Shown: in pieces, positions 24,483 through 34,322 of the stretch
How the letters are laid out: the number at the start of each line of letters is the position of its first letter
Position numbering within the stretch: the stretch's first letter is position 1
NCBI GenBank assembly: GCA_023657465.1
Contig: JAGTJX010000003.1
Span: 133,436 to 197,435, forward strand
Reading direction: 5' to 3'
Length of the DNA stretch: 64,000 nucleotides
DNA from: Lysobacteraceae bacterium
GTDB taxonomy: Bacteria; Bdellovibrionota; UBA1018; JAGTJX01
The notes under the pieces: model-generated
What the model was told of the DNA's origin: nothing
The model's database searches: none
Seen by the model: only the letters and a program-made list of their open reading frames with translations
Translations under genes and position numbers: made by a program

Positions 24483-25424
24483 GTGCCAGCTAAAGTCGCG
24501 TATACTAGAGATGAGTGGGTTTACTTGCCTAAGGGTTTGACACCTGAAAAAAAACTGAGCTATAAAACCCGGATGACCTCAACTCAAAAAGAAATCGAAG
24601 TTTCGTACGATGTTTCCAATGAATTCTTCAGTCTCTGGCTAGACGAAAGAATGCATTACACCAGCGCATTCTATCAAAGCGAAACAGACTCTCTCGAGCG
24701 CGCACAAGAGAACAAATCCAAGCGCCTCTATGAATATGCAGAGATGGACTCAAGCAAAACCATTCTCGACATCGGATGTGGCTGGGGCGCAAACTTAGAA
24801 TACATCGCTAGGAAGGGTGCAAAAGAAGCTCACGGCATCACTCTCTCCACCGCTCAACACGATGAGATCATGTCGCGCAAACTCCCTGGCGTTAAAGCTT
24901 GGGTATGCGACTACAAAGACTTCAAAGCTCCGTTCCTCTACGATGCACTCGTATCTATCGAGATGATCGATCACCTCTGCTCACCTGCACAAGCTGCGCA
25001 AGGCATGGCAGTGGAACTCTACCGCACATACTTCAACAAACTCGCTGAATGGGTGAAACCAGGAGCATGCTTCGGATTCCAAGCCATCCTCCGTAACCGT
25101 GTACCACGCACAAAAGCTGATCTTGAGGACTTAAGATTCACAGCTGACGTGATCTTCCCAGGCGGACTCAACCCACGTCTCGAAGAGCTCGTTGCAGCTG
25201 TAAACCCAAAATGGGAAATTCTGAAACTAGAAACTCGTCGTGAAGATTACGGCAAGACTACGGGCGAGTGGTTACGCCGCATGAAGATGAACGAAGATCA
25301 TATCCGCACCAAGTTCGGTAATCAGGTGTTCGATGATTACGATCGCTACTTATCGACTTGTGTGAAGGCGTTTGCAAATCACTGGTCTAGTGATGTGCAG
25401 ATGAAACTGAGACGGATCGAGTAG
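24483..25424 (+). CDS. Cyclopropane-fatty-acid-synthase-like SAM methyltransferase
   Basis: 313 residues from GTG 24483 (ATG 24573 is the alternative). The N-terminal SYDVSNEFFSLWLDERMHYT matches the CFA synthase signature. The SAM-binding loop LDIGCGWGANLEYIA and SIEMIDHL follow. The family methylates unsaturated acyl chains of phospholipids or related substrates. Compared with E. coli Cfa it lacks the large N-terminal domain, so it resembles the mycolic or short type. It is convergent with tsaE and overlaps it by 38 bp. Confidence 0.85.
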   Translation: MPAKVAYTRDEWVYLPKGLTPEKKLSYKTRMTSTQKEIEVSYDVSNEFFSLWLDERMHYTSAFYQSETDSLERAQENKSKRLYEYAEMDSSKTILDIGCGWGANLEYIARKGAKEAHGITLSTAQHDEIMSRKLPGVKAWVCDYKDFKAPFLYDALVSIEMIDHLCSPAQAAQGMAVELYRTYFNKLAEWVKPGACFGFQAILRNRVPRTKADLEDLRFTADVIFPGGLNPRLEELVAAVNPKWEILKLETRREDYGKTTGEWLRRMKMNEDHIRTKFGNQVFDDYDRYLSTCVKAFANHWSSDVQMKLRRIE

Positions 25425-25872
25425 TCTCTTTTTTTATTTCTAGATTAACTCTTATCGCATGAGGGATCTTACTGCTCCACTCAGGGAACTTGTCCGCCCA
25501 TTCAATGAACACTGCTGCGTAGCCGTCTCCAAGATAATCTCGCATACCCATCGATTCTAGCTCTTCCGCATGCTCAATTCGGTACCAATCAATGTGCGCA
25601 AGTGGGCCCGATGCGGATTCGTATTCATGAGCAAGTGAGAATGTGGGACTGCCTTTGAAATCTCCACGAGCACGAGCAACAGTGAGAAGTGCGCGCACGA
25701 GAGTCGACTTCCCTACTCCCATGGGACCATGAAGGAGAATCACTACAGGCTTGTGGTTGAGCTTACGGATCTCTGCCCACAGTTGAGCAGCCACTTCTGG
25801 AAGCTCCGACTCAGCGAATTGCTGTGAAAAGAGTAGAGACTCTGTTGTTTTTAGATTCGTGGATTTTTTCAA
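25387..25872 (-). CDS. tsaE: TsaE, t6A tRNA modification ATPase
   Basis: 161 residues. The Walker A motif LLHGPMGVGKSTLVRALL (about 47-64), FKGSPTFSLAHEY and HIDWYRIE are the TsaE signatures. TsaE works with TsaB and TsaD to make threonylcarbamoyladenosine at position 37 of ANN-decoding tRNAs. MtaB in this window uses that product as its substrate. It overlaps nnrD by 62 bp, consistent with being the final gene of the tilS-to-tsaE run. Confidence 0.93.
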   Translation of the reverse strand: MKKSTNLKTTESLLFSQQFAESELPEVAAQLWAEIRKLNHKPVVILLHGPMGVGKSTLVRALLTVARARGDFKGSPTFSLAHEYESASGPLAHIDWYRIEHAEELESMGMRDYLGDGYAAVFIEWADKFPEWSSKIPHAIRVNLEIKKETTRSVSVSSAHH

Positions 25873-27391
25873 AAGCGTGTCCGATCTTTTCGATAATATT
25901 TCCTGCCATCATGGAACCATGAGGATGAGCTTGAGCGGCGAGATCTCCAGCTAAACTATGCAAATAAACACCTAGAAGAGCAGAATGGTGAGCAGTGTAA
26001 CCTTGTGCAGAGAGTGCACCTAAGATTCCTGCGAGTACATCTCCCGAACCTGCAGTGGCCATTCCAGCATTAGGATAATGACTTAAGTATACTGGTTCAT
26101 CTACGCCACCGATCAGAGTCACTGCTCCTTTGAGTACGACTGTTGCATGAGTGAGTTCAATCGCCTGATGAATGGCGCCAATGGGAGAGAGAAGAATCTT
26201 GTCCTTGTCGACTTTGAGCAAGCGGCTCATTTCGCCTGGATGAGGAGTGAGGATACAGGGCGCTTGTCTACTTTTCACTCGCCCGTGAAATCCATGCATC
26301 GAGATGAGATTGATTGCATCCGCATCGATCACAAGCGGTCCTTGGTAAGTTTCTAAGATGGATTCGAGCAACTTCTTCGCTCGTGAGTCAGTACCTAATC
26401 CGGGTCCTAGTACTACCGCATTGAATGGCGAGAGAAGCGCATGAGGATCAGCTGTGATCTTATTGATATCTTCTATACCAATCGTCATCGTCTCATCTGA
26501 AACGTGAGCCATGAGAGGTTGCCAGCTCTCAGCCCAGGTCGCAGCAGTGACAAGTCCTGAACCTGTTCGATGGCAAGCTTTGCTCGATAAGGTGATTGCT
26601 CCTACTCTGCCTGGAGTTCCACCAATGAGGAGTGTGTGACCGAATGAATTCTTGTGTCCGTAAGGATCGCGATGTTTGATGAGTGGACGAACGTCCTTCT
26701 CACGAAGAAGCTTGATAGCTGAGTCTTGAGAGAGCTCGACAGGGTAAGAGAGCTCAAGATTAATGAGCTTGCCTCGAAGCTGCGCCCCTGGAGAGAAGAA
26801 GTGCCCTAGCTTAGGGAAGCCAAAACTCGCTGTGATGTCAGCTTGAAACGAAGTTCCTGCGACTGCTCCTGTGTTTGCATCTACTCCCGATGGAATATCG
26901 AGTGAGAATACGAAGCCTGCGTGTTTCTGAGTGAGTTCAATCACATCCGCGTAGAGTCCAGAAGTACCACCACTCATTCCTGTACCGAGCAGTCCGTCAA
27001 TAATATCGTAATGACCCGGATCTTGGTCGAAGAAGGTGCATAATGTGCTGATGTGTGAAATCTCGGTGACTGGGACGTTGATGTTCTTCAATACATTGTA
27101 ATGAGAGCTATTCGGTGATTTGAGCTTGGATGAATCCCCTGTGAGAAACACATGAGTTCTGCGACTGATGCCCGCAAGATGGCGAGCGATCACCATGGCA
27201 TCTCCACCGTTATTGCCTAGACCCGCAAGAATGATCACGGGTTTAGATTTCCCAGCGTCGGGTCGGTACTTTAAGAAAACTTCTACTGCGCGTGCACCTG
27301 CGATCTCCATCAGAATTTCAGGATTGATTCCGTATTGAGATTGGGACTTCTCGTCTATGAGTCTGATTTCTTCACGAGTAAAAATTCTCAT
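25811..27391 (-). CDS. nnr: Bifunctional NAD(P)H-hydrate epimerase/dehydratase
   Basis: 526 residues with both halves of the repair enzyme. The N-terminal YjeF_N epimerase domain shows GLGNNGGDAMVIARHL (about 56-71). The C-terminal ADP-dependent dehydratase shows NAGMATAGSGDVLAGILG, with GPGLGTD before it. It repairs damaged NADH and NADPH hydrates. It overlaps pdxJ by 4 bp and tsaE by 62 bp, an order common in proteobacterial relatives. Confidence 0.95.
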   Translation of the reverse strand: MRIFTREEIRLIDEKSQSQYGINPEILMEIAGARAVEVFLKYRPDAGKSKPVIILAGLGNNGGDAMVIARHLAGISRRTHVFLTGDSSKLKSPNSSHYNVLKNINVPVTEISHISTLCTFFDQDPGHYDIIDGLLGTGMSGGTSGLYADVIELTQKHAGFVFSLDIPSGVDANTGAVAGTSFQADITASFGFPKLGHFFSPGAQLRGKLINLELSYPVELSQDSAIKLLREKDVRPLIKHRDPYGHKNSFGHTLLIGGTPGRVGAITLSSKACHRTGSGLVTAATWAESWQPLMAHVSDETMTIGIEDINKITADPHALLSPFNAVVLGPGLGTDSRAKKLLESILETYQGPLVIDADAINLISMHGFHGRVKSRQAPCILTPHPGEMSRLLKVDKDKILLSPIGAIHQAIELTHATVVLKGAVTLIGGVDEPVYLSHYPNAGMATAGSGDVLAGILGALSAQGYTAHHSALLGVYLHSLAGDLAAQAHPHGSMMAGNIIEKIGHAFEKIHESKNNRVSTLFTAIR

Positions 27392-28152
27392 GGAGCAGTG
27401 ATCTCCGAGATCATCTCGCGCACCGCTTGATCCAGACCTACAATAGCTGCCCTACAAACAATCGAGTGACCAATATTGTACTCCTGAAAAAGTGGCTCCC
27501 TGGAATATGAATCCCACTCCCGGGATGCGAGAGCTGCAACATTACTATAATCGAGTCCATGACCTATGTGTCGTCCCAGTCCTAACTCAGCAGCTCTTTG
27601 TGAAGCTTTGATGATTCGATCAAACTGCTTTTGAATTTTAGTAGAATTAGGCTTCAGTAATTGCGTCTCATTAGCATAAGCACCCGTATGAATCTCAATC
27701 GCTTCGCATCCGAGAGCGTGTGCTGCTTCGACTTGCTTCACATCAGGCTCAATGAATGCGCTGACTTTTATTCTGGATTTATTAAGTCTTCCGATCACCT
27801 GAGCAGTGCGCTTCATGAGCTTGAAGATATTAAGTCCTCCTTCGGTCGTTACTTCTTGACGCTTCTCTGGGACTAAACAAGCCCAAGCGGGTTTTACTTT
27901 GATTGCGTTTTTCACCATAGGTTCTGAAAGACTCATCTCTAAATTGAGTGGGATTTTTAAATTTTTCTTAAGCATCACGACATCAGCGTCTTGAATGTGT
28001 CTACGATCTTCGCGGAGATGTACTGTGATCAGGGCCGCTCCTGCGTTCTCTACAATTTTTGCGCATTCTAGTAAATCCGGATACGGAGTGCCGCGCAGTT
28101 GCCTCAAAGTGGCGAAGTGATCAATATTCACACCGAGACGAGGACTATTCAT
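27388..28152 (-). CDS. pdxJ: Pyridoxine 5'-phosphate synthase PdxJ
   Basis: 254 residues. It begins LGVNIDHFATLRQLRGTPYP and has ITVHLREDRRHIQDADV, EIHTGAYAN and GRHIGHGLDYSN, which are the PdxJ fingerprints. It condenses 3-amino-1-hydroxyacetone phosphate with deoxyxylulose phosphate in vitamin B6 synthesis. 4-bp overlaps tie it to glmM and nnr. No pdxA is present in the window. Confidence 0.96.
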   Translation of the reverse strand: MNSPRLGVNIDHFATLRQLRGTPYPDLLECAKIVENAGAALITVHLREDRRHIQDADVVMLKKNLKIPLNLEMSLSEPMVKNAIKVKPAWACLVPEKRQEVTTEGGLNIFKLMKRTAQVIGRLNKSRIKVSAFIEPDVKQVEAAHALGCEAIEIHTGAYANETQLLKPNSTKIQKQFDRIIKASQRAAELGLGRHIGHGLDYSNVAALASREWDSYSREPLFQEYNIGHSIVCRAAIVGLDQAVREMISEITAP

Positions 28153-29573
28153 GCAAGTTCAGCCTGAATCTCATGAGCGATGTCACGAGCGAGTTTTTTG
28201 ATTTGAGCGAGGTTCTCGCCTTCGATCATTACCCTGGCGAGTGGCTCAGTGCCTGAGTAACGAACGAACACGCGGCCTTTTTCTTTCAGAGTTTTTTCTG
28301 CAGTAGAGATTGCACTAGCAATTTTAGGGAAATCTTTAAATGGAGTCTTCTTACTCACGCGTACATCTTCACGTGCTTGCGGGTAGAGTTTGATCTGTTT
28401 CTTAAGCTCAGAGAGGGGCTTGCCAGTCTCACGCATGGTCTCTAGAACTTTAAGAGCTGCGACGATACCATCACCTGTAGTGGATTGTTCAATGAAGATC
28501 AAGTGTCCGGATTGTTCACCGCCGAAGGTGTATGAATGCTTACGCATCTCTTCAACCACGTAACGATCACCCACTGATGCTCTTACCATGTCGATGCCGT
28601 GTTCCTTCAGAGTCATCTCAAGACCGATATTCGACATCGGAGTGGTCACGACGGTATTCTTATTCAGTAATCCTTTTTTCTTCATCTGAATCGCACAGAG
28701 CCCAATGATCTGATCTCCATCGACGATCTCGCCATTCTCATCAGAGAGAATGCAACGATCGCCATCTCCGTCGAGAGCAATACCGATATCCGCTTTCAGT
28801 TTTAGAGTCGCTTCTGCCATTTTTTTAGGATGGAGCGCTCCGCAATCTTCGTTGATATTGAGACCGTTTGGTGAGATCCCCTGACGAATGACTTCAGCAC
28901 CTAATTCTTCAAACACATGAGCAGAGATCTTGTAGCCAGCTCCGTTTGCTGTATCTAAAACAATCTTCATCCCCATAAGATCTTGATTCTTGGGGAAGAG
29001 ATTCTTTAAGAAAACAATATAGCGACCATGAACGTCTTCGATACGAAAGGCTTTCCCAACGAGATCGTGAGTAGGTCTGTGTTTCTCTAGTTCATCTGAG
29101 TACATGAGCTCAGTGATTCGATCTTCGACTGAGTCTGGAAGCTTGTAACCATCTGCTGAGAAAAGCTTGATTCCGTTATCGTAATAAGGATTGTGCGAGG
29201 CAGAGATCATGATGCCTGCGTCTGCGCGCATGGATTGAGTGACGAATGCAACACCTGGAGTAGGAAGAGGTCCGATCAGAATCACGTCCGCACCCATGGA
29301 GCAGATCCCTGAAGCGAGAGCCATCTCGATCATGTAACCCGATAACCTTGTGTCCTTACCTACGACGATCTTCGCCCTGCGAACTTCTGTGTCGCTGTAG
29401 AGAGGCTTGAGTCCCACTGGGAGAGAAGTTCTACTTTGGAATTCTTTGGTATTCTGGAGTACGTACGCCATCGCGCGACCCAGGCGCATAGCTACTTCTG
29501 GTGTCATCTGAGATTGGTTAGCCAAACCCCTGATCCCGTCAGTTCCAAATAATCTCTCGGCTGATTTCTTCAA
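28149..29573 (-). CDS. glmM: Phosphoglucosamine mutase GlmM
   Basis: 474 residues. The catalytic loop ISASHNPYYDNGIKLF places the phosphoserine at S126. The metal loop DGDGDRC and the C-terminal phosphate-binding loop RYSGTEP follow. It makes glucosamine-1-phosphate for peptidoglycan and LPS. A short insertion of about 20 residues sits near 43-65. It is coupled to ybbR and pdxJ by 4-bp overlaps. In other bacteria GlmM binds CdaA and lowers c-di-AMP synthesis, which suits this order. Confidence 0.96.
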   Translation of the reverse strand: MKKSAERLFGTDGIRGLANQSQMTPEVAMRLGRAMAYVLQNTKEFQSRTSLPVGLKPLYSDTEVRRAKIVVGKDTRLSGYMIEMALASGICSMGADVILIGPLPTPGVAFVTQSMRADAGIMISASHNPYYDNGIKLFSADGYKLPDSVEDRITELMYSDELEKHRPTHDLVGKAFRIEDVHGRYIVFLKNLFPKNQDLMGMKIVLDTANGAGYKISAHVFEELGAEVIRQGISPNGLNINEDCGALHPKKMAEATLKLKADIGIALDGDGDRCILSDENGEIVDGDQIIGLCAIQMKKKGLLNKNTVVTTPMSNIGLEMTLKEHGIDMVRASVGDRYVVEEMRKHSYTFGGEQSGHLIFIEQSTTGDGIVAALKVLETMRETGKPLSELKKQIKLYPQAREDVRVSKKTPFKDFPKIASAISTAEKTLKEKGRVFVRYSGTEPLARVMIEGENLAQIKKLARDIAHEIQAELA

Positions 29574-30478
29574 AATAATGTCACTCCAATAGTTTCAGGC
29601 TGAGTACTGACAAATCCAATATGCCCAGGCAAGCTCACCTTAGGCTTAATTTCATACACCCCTTTGGCCTTATCTCTCAAATCAATTTCTGCAAACACCC
29701 TAGAATGATCCAGTAACTTTATCGCCTCTTGAGAGGATCTGACGAGCACAGTGACTGTCTTCTCACGAACTCGGTACTTGAGGTGACTGAGCACTCGTAT
29801 CGTGACGTTCTTCACTTTGAAATTCGCGGACACAGGTCTAATGTCAGCTTTGATCTCTGGAGGTTGACCTTCAAGCTCTACGCTTGCACGAGCAGTATCA
29901 AGTGGAATTGCTTTTTGGAATCCTTGTTTGAGATCGGTAAGATCTATGGGAAGAGTGAAAATCTCAGCTACCATTTGGATTCTTGTTTTAGCTCCACGTA
30001 CTTTCACTGTCGCAGGCACTGACTCAATAGATACGAGTTTGTATCCTTCTGGCAAAACCCCTCGGGTCTCAATCTTCACAGGGAGTATTTTGGACTTCAT
30101 TTGTTCGAGATTCACCACGAGTGCATTCGGGTTCACAGAGAGAACCTTCACTCCGATAGGAACTCTCAAGCTATCTGAGAATAATCTGTAAGTGACCGCT
30201 CCAGGTTTAGCACCTTGAAGATTGATTCGGATCGGAGGATCACGGCGATCTAGAATCGTACGAATAAAGGCCTTGGGACCTGAGATACGAAACGCGACTC
30301 GGTCTGGAAGTTCATTGGACACCATGACGTCTTCGTTGGTCACAATCTCAATCGGGACTTCCTTCGTGACTTCAACCGTACGAGATCCCAGCACCACGAT
30401 CCACAGAATTACTGCGATGAGAATTGAAACAAGTTTTGTTCCAGCGTTATCAGTGAATATCGATAAAGGACGAGCCAT
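29570..30478 (-). CDS. YbbR-domain protein (CdaR-like)
   Basis: 302 residues with one N-terminal transmembrane helix (KLVSILIAVILWIVVLGS) and then three or four YbbR repeats (for example LPVKIETRGVLPEGYKLVS). CdaR in Firmicutes regulates the diadenylate cyclase CdaA from outside the membrane. Here it sits between cdaA and glmM as in that system. It directly abuts cdaA and overlaps glmM by 4 bp. Confidence 0.88.
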   Translation of the reverse strand: MARPLSIFTDNAGTKLVSILIAVILWIVVLGSRTVEVTKEVPIEIVTNEDVMVSNELPDRVAFRISGPKAFIRTILDRRDPPIRINLQGAKPGAVTYRLFSDSLRVPIGVKVLSVNPNALVVNLEQMKSKILPVKIETRGVLPEGYKLVSIESVPATVKVRGAKTRIQMVAEIFTLPIDLTDLKQGFQKAIPLDTARASVELEGQPPEIKADIRPVSANFKVKNVTIRVLSHLKYRVREKTVTVLVRSSQEAIKLLDHSRVFAEIDLRDKAKGVYEIKPKVSLPGHIGFVSTQPETIGVTLF

Positions 30479-31294
30479 TTAGATCCACCCTCGGATACGG
30501 CGTGGAATCTTCAAACGATTGCGAGCCATGGAAAGGTTCAGTAGGGCTGACAAACTCTGAATGAGTTCTGCTTCATTGAGATTGGTCATGAGCTTCCCGT
30601 TTTTAACCAAGTGAGCTTCCCCAGCCTCTTCAGAGACGAGAACTACGACAGCGTCTGTGTCTTCAGTCAAGCCCAGAGCCGCTCTATGACGAGTGCCGTA
30701 GCGCTTGTCGATATTAGGATCCTTAGAGAGTGGTAAGAAACATCCAGCGGCAGCGATGCGACCATTAGTGAGAATCACAGCTCCATCGTGGATAGGAGAA
30801 TTCGGAACGAAGATGGAATAGATCAACTCCGACTTCACCTTAGAATCAATGTAGGAACCAGTATCGATGAAGTTCTTCAGTCCTGTCTCGCGTTCGATCA
30901 CGATCAGAGCACCGATTCGTTCCTTAGCCATTCGTGAAGCTGAACGCGCAACTTCTTCGATCATCTCTCGCTCTTCGATGTCAGTGGTACCTGCGAAAAA
31001 CGGATTGCGCCCCACATGAGTGAGCGCTCGTCTCAAATCATCTTGGAATAAGACGATGACAATCAAGATCAAGTAGTCGAAGAAGTACGACATCAACCAA
31101 TGAGTAGTGAATAGCTCAAACGTGGAAGAGAGAAAAAACCCAATACCTAGAATTCCTAACCCCGTTAACATCTGCATCGCGCGTGTTCCGCGAATGAGCA
31201 GCAGCAAACGGTACACAATGAGTGCAACTATCCCTACATCCAAAACATCAATCCAACGAATGCTTGATTGAAGGTTGGCTAAGAGATCGGTCAT
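30479..31294 (-). CDS. cdaA: Diadenylate cyclase CdaA
   Basis: 271 residues with three N-terminal transmembrane helices (about 20-35, 42-60, 70-84) and a DAC domain. The two active-site motifs are intact: DGA at 170-172 (PIHDGAVILTNGR) and RHR at 202-204 (GTRHRAALGL). It makes the second messenger c-di-AMP from two ATP. The neighbours ybbR and glmM are its usual regulators. It overlaps ftsH by 1 bp. Confidence 0.95.
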   Translation of the reverse strand: MTDLLANLQSSIRWIDVLDVGIVALIVYRLLLLIRGTRAMQMLTGLGILGIGFFLSSTFELFTTHWLMSYFFDYLILIVIVLFQDDLRRALTHVGRNPFFAGTTDIEEREMIEEVARSASRMAKERIGALIVIERETGLKNFIDTGSYIDSKVKSELIYSIFVPNSPIHDGAVILTNGRIAAAGCFLPLSKDPNIDKRYGTRHRAALGLTEDTDAVVVLVSEEAGEAHLVKNGKLMTNLNEAELIQSLSALLNLSMARNRLKIPRRIRGWI

Positions 31295-33231
31295 TATGCA
31301 GGCACAGGAGCCGGATTACCCGCAGGAGAACCACTTCCGCGGCCTTCTGTTACAGGTGCAGAAGCTGAACCACTTCCTCCGGTATTCGTATTTGATTTTT
31401 CAAGCGGCGGTTTGCGTTCGATTTTTCCACCAGCGAGAATCGTGTCTACTTCAGAACCATCGAGTGTTTCATACTCAAGTAGAGCTGCAGTCAATGCATG
31501 CAACTTTGGCAATTGATCTTGAAGGATCTCGCGAGCGCGCTTGTAATTACGCTCGACGATCTCACGGACTTCTCGGTCAATAGTCTGAGCGGTGTCTTCA
31601 GAGTAGTCACGGGACTTACCAATGTCTCTACCCAAGAAGACTGATCCGTCTTTCTGTCCGAATGACAGAGGTCCAAGAAGATCACTCATTCCCCACTCAC
31701 AGACCATCTTACGAGCGATGTCTGTCGCACGGTCAATGTCATTGCCAGCTCCTGTGGTTTTCTGATTGAGAACTAATTCTTCTGCGATTCTTCCACCCAT
31801 GAGGAACGCAATCAAGTTCTCTGCCTTCACCTTGTCCAAGTTCATGCGATCTTCTTTAGGCAAGGTCTGAGTCACACCTAATGCCATTCCACGAGGAATG
31901 ATCGTGACCTTATGAATAGGATCTGTGCCAGGAAGATTCTTGCCCACGAGTGTGTGGCCTGCTTCATGGTACGCAGTCGTGCGCTTCTCTTCGTCAGTGA
32001 GAACGAGCGATCTACGTTCTGAACCCATCATGACTTTGTCCTTTGCGTCTTCGAGATCTACAAGCTCTAATGCCTTCTTCTCTTTGCGAGCTGCAATGAG
32101 CGCTGCTTCGTTCACGAGATTCTCAAGATCTGCACCAGAGAAACCTGGAGTTCCACGAGCGATCACTGAAAGATCGACCTTAGGATCAAGCGGAGTCTTG
32201 CGTGAGTGAACTTTCAAGATCTGCTCGCGTCCACGTACATCTGGAGTAGGAACGACAATACGTCTGTCGAAACGACCTGGACGTAAGAGAGCGGGATCTA
32301 GAACATCCGGTCTATTGGTAGCTGCGATCAAGATCACGCCTTCATTAGATTCGAATCCATCCATCTCAACGAGAAGTTGATTGAGAGTTTGTTCGCGCTC
32401 ATCATGTCCGCCGCCAAGACCCGCGCCTCGGTGTCTACCGACAGCATCGATCTCATCGATGAAGATGATACAAGGAGCGTGTTTCTTACCTTGTTCGAAT
32501 AGATCACGAACACGTGAAGCGCCGACACCTACGAACATTTCAACGAAGTCAGAACCTGAGATGGAGAAGAACGGTGCTCCAGCTTCGCCTGCGATAGCCT
32601 TAGCGAGCAAGGTCTTCCCTGTACCCGGAGAACCCATGAGGAGAACACCTTTAGGAATACGACCTCCGAGTTTAGTAAACTTCTTAGGATCCTTCAGAAA
32701 CGCGATGATCTCTTCTAGCTCATACTTCGCTTCTTCAATCCCTGCGACATCTTTGAACGTCACACGGTTCGTGGATTCAGTGAGCATGCGAGCCTTAGAC
32801 TTACCGAAGCTCATTGCCTTGCCGCCACCCGATTGAATCTGGCGCATGAAGAAAAAGAAGAAGAGGAACAAAAGTCCCATGGGTAACCATGAGATCAGCA
32901 TTTGCTGCCAGACAGGAGTCTTCTCAGCGCGCTCATAGTTCGGAGTGATCCCGTTCTCTTGAAGGATGTCGAAAATCTTAGCATTGTTCACGTCGCCTAC
33001 GGTTTCAAAATATCTACGTCCATCAGCAAGGGGTTCCTTGAGAGTTCCCACAATCATGCTGTCAGTACGGAAGGTGACTTCCTCGACTTTTTTGGTTTTG
33101 ACGAGGTCTACGAATTGACTGAATTTGAGTTCCTTTTTGTTCTTAGTGCCAGGATCAAAAACTTTGAACAATCCCGCAAACAAAAGAATAAGAACGAGCC
33201 AGAGTGCGATTGTCTTATGAGTTGATTTCAT
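31294..33231 (-). CDS. ftsH: ATP-dependent zinc metalloprotease FtsH
   Basis: 645 residues. Transmembrane helices lie at about 8-24 and 110-129, flanking a periplasmic domain. The AAA+ module has Walker A GSPGTGKT (200-207), Walker [12 protein letters not shown] and the second region of homology [20 protein letters not shown]. The protease motif is HEAGH. A Gly/Ser/Pro-rich tail ends the protein. It degrades membrane and short-lived cytoplasmic proteins. It abuts tilS and cdaA with 1-bp overlaps. Confidence 0.97.
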   Translation of the reverse strand: MKSTHKTIALWLVLILLFAGLFKVFDPGTKNKKELKFSQFVDLVKTKKVEEVTFRTDSMIVGTLKEPLADGRRYFETVGDVNNAKIFDILQENGITPNYERAEKTPVWQQMLISWLPMGLLFLFFFFFMRQIQSGGGKAMSFGKSKARMLTESTNRVTFKDVAGIEEAKYELEEIIAFLKDPKKFTKLGGRIPKGVLLMGSPGTGKTLLAKAIAGEAGAPFFSISGSDFVEMFVGVGASRVRDLFEQGKKHAPCIIFIDEIDAVGRHRGAGLGGGHDEREQTLNQLLVEMDGFESNEGVILIAATNRPDVLDPALLRPGRFDRRIVVPTPDVRGREQILKVHSRKTPLDPKVDLSVIARGTPGFSGADLENLVNEAALIAARKEKKALELVDLEDAKDKVMMGSERRSLVLTDEEKRTTAYHEAGHTLVGKNLPGTDPIHKVTIIPRGMALGVTQTLPKEDRMNLDKVKAENLIAFLMGGRIAEELVLNQKTTGAGNDIDRATDIARKMVCEWGMSDLLGPLSFGQKDGSVFLGRDIGKSRDYSEDTAQTIDREVREIVERNYKRAREILQDQLPKLHALTAALLEYETLDGSEVDTILAGGKIERKPPLEKSNTNTGGSGSASAPVTEGRGSGSPAGNPAPVPA

Positions 33232-34148
33232 CAGATGTGTTTTTCCTTTTTACCCGGCTTCAGAGTCCAGGTTCCTTCTTTAATATTGTGCGTGAGTTTG
33301 GCACCGTTTGGAAGATCGATTGAGGTTTTAGCCCCATTTTGTGCCTGTCTTTGAACTTCTTTCCAATGGTTGCCTCGGATTTTTGGGGCTCCTAAACCCA
33401 ATAAGCATCCTAGTTCATCTGGTAAAATGGTGTCGCTTAAACCCTTTGTCAAACGAGCTAATCTTGCTTTCCATTGTGGGAATACCCGATCAAGTGCAGG
33501 CACTATGTTTTTACGCATGTTGGCTCTTAAATACTTAGGGTTACTATTAGTGCTATCAGTTCGGTAGGTTAGCTTTTCTTCCTTCAAGTACTGGATGATC
33601 TCTTTTTTGGTGACGTTAATAAACGGCCTGCATTCCACACCTGACCTGAAATTAATTCCGCCCCACTCATGGCTGGGTGCTCCTGTAAGGAGCTTCCAAA
33701 GCACTGTCTCAGCGACGTCGTCTTGGTGATGTGCAGTGAGAACTAACGCGTTATTTGACTCTTTAGACACTTTTTCAAAAATCTCTTTACGATAAGTCCT
33801 TGCCCGCTCTTCTGGGGATGCACCTTTTGTGAATTGCGATTCACGTTTGAGCCTTCGGGTAATGAAATCTGCACCTAGCTTATTAGCTAACTCCTTCACA
33901 AACTCTTCGTCTTGGTCTGACTCCCCTGCTCGCCATGCATGGTTCACGTGCAAGATTGTTACTCCCTGGGGAGCAATTTTGTGACCGTAAGTAGTAATCA
34001 AATGAGTAAGCGCGATACTATCTGAACCCCCTGAAACCCCGCAAAGGATATGCGAATCTATAGGTAAACTGAAGCCCGCATTCTTGAACTCTGCAATGAC
34101 TTTACGGATGAGCTTGCCGCCCAATTGACCTGGGACTTTTCGTTTCAT
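33231..34148 (-). CDS. tilS: tRNA(Ile)-lysidine synthase TilS
   Basis: 305 residues with the PP-loop [12 protein letters not shown] (about 39-50), HVNHAWR and [17 protein letters not shown], as in TilS. The enzyme converts C34 of tRNA-Ile(CAU) to lysidine so that it reads AUA. The protein is shorter than E. coli TilS and seems to lack the full C-terminal domains, as in many lineages. It heads the long minus-strand run to tsaE. Confidence 0.93.
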   Translation of the reverse strand: MKRKVPGQLGGKLIRKVIAEFKNAGFSLPIDSHILCGVSGGSDSIALTHLITTYGHKIAPQGVTILHVNHAWRAGESDQDEEFVKELANKLGADFITRRLKRESQFTKGASPEERARTYRKEIFEKVSKESNNALVLTAHHQDDVAETVLWKLLTGAPSHEWGGINFRSGVECRPFINVTKKEIIQYLKEEKLTYRTDSTNSNPKYLRANMRKNIVPALDRVFPQWKARLARLTKGLSDTILPDELGCLLGLGAPKIRGNHWKEVQRQAQNGAKTSIDLPNGAKLTHNIKEGTWTLKPGKKEKHI

Positions 34149-34175
34149 GGTTAGTCAAAAGCTATACCCTATCTC

Positions 34176-34204
34176 TTGATCTTAAGCCTACTTTGAATTA
34201 CACC
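34176..34204 (+). promoter_or_regulatory. Possible promoter of tRNA-Met
   Basis: TTGATC (34176-34181) and TACACC (34199-34204) are 17 bp apart, with initiation expected about 13 nt before the tRNA. The -35 box is fair and the -10 box weak. Confidence 0.4.
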
Positions 34205-34223
34205 TACCCTATCCTTAAGGTAC

Positions 34224-34300
34224 GGCTGGGTAGCTCAGATGGTTAGAGCGCCGCATTCATAACGCGGAGGTCGGTGGTTCGATCCCACCCTCAGCTACCA
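34224..34300 (+). tRNA. tRNA-Met (anticodon CAU), elongator type
   Basis: 77 nt with encoded CCA. Acceptor strands GGCTGGG and CTCAGCT pair with G-U at 1-72 and at 6-67. The D arm is gctcagatggttagagc, and the anticodon loop TTCATAA has CAT at 34-36. The T arm is GGTGG-TTCGATC-CCACC. The gaggtcgg...gttcgatccc body is typical of elongator tRNA-Met. It lacks the three G-C pairs of initiators. A CAU tRNA-Ile (the TilS substrate) cannot be excluded by eye. The 31-39 pair of the anticodon stem is A-C. Confidence 0.85.
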
Positions 34301-34322
34301 TTTTGCATATTCAGGAGCACCA

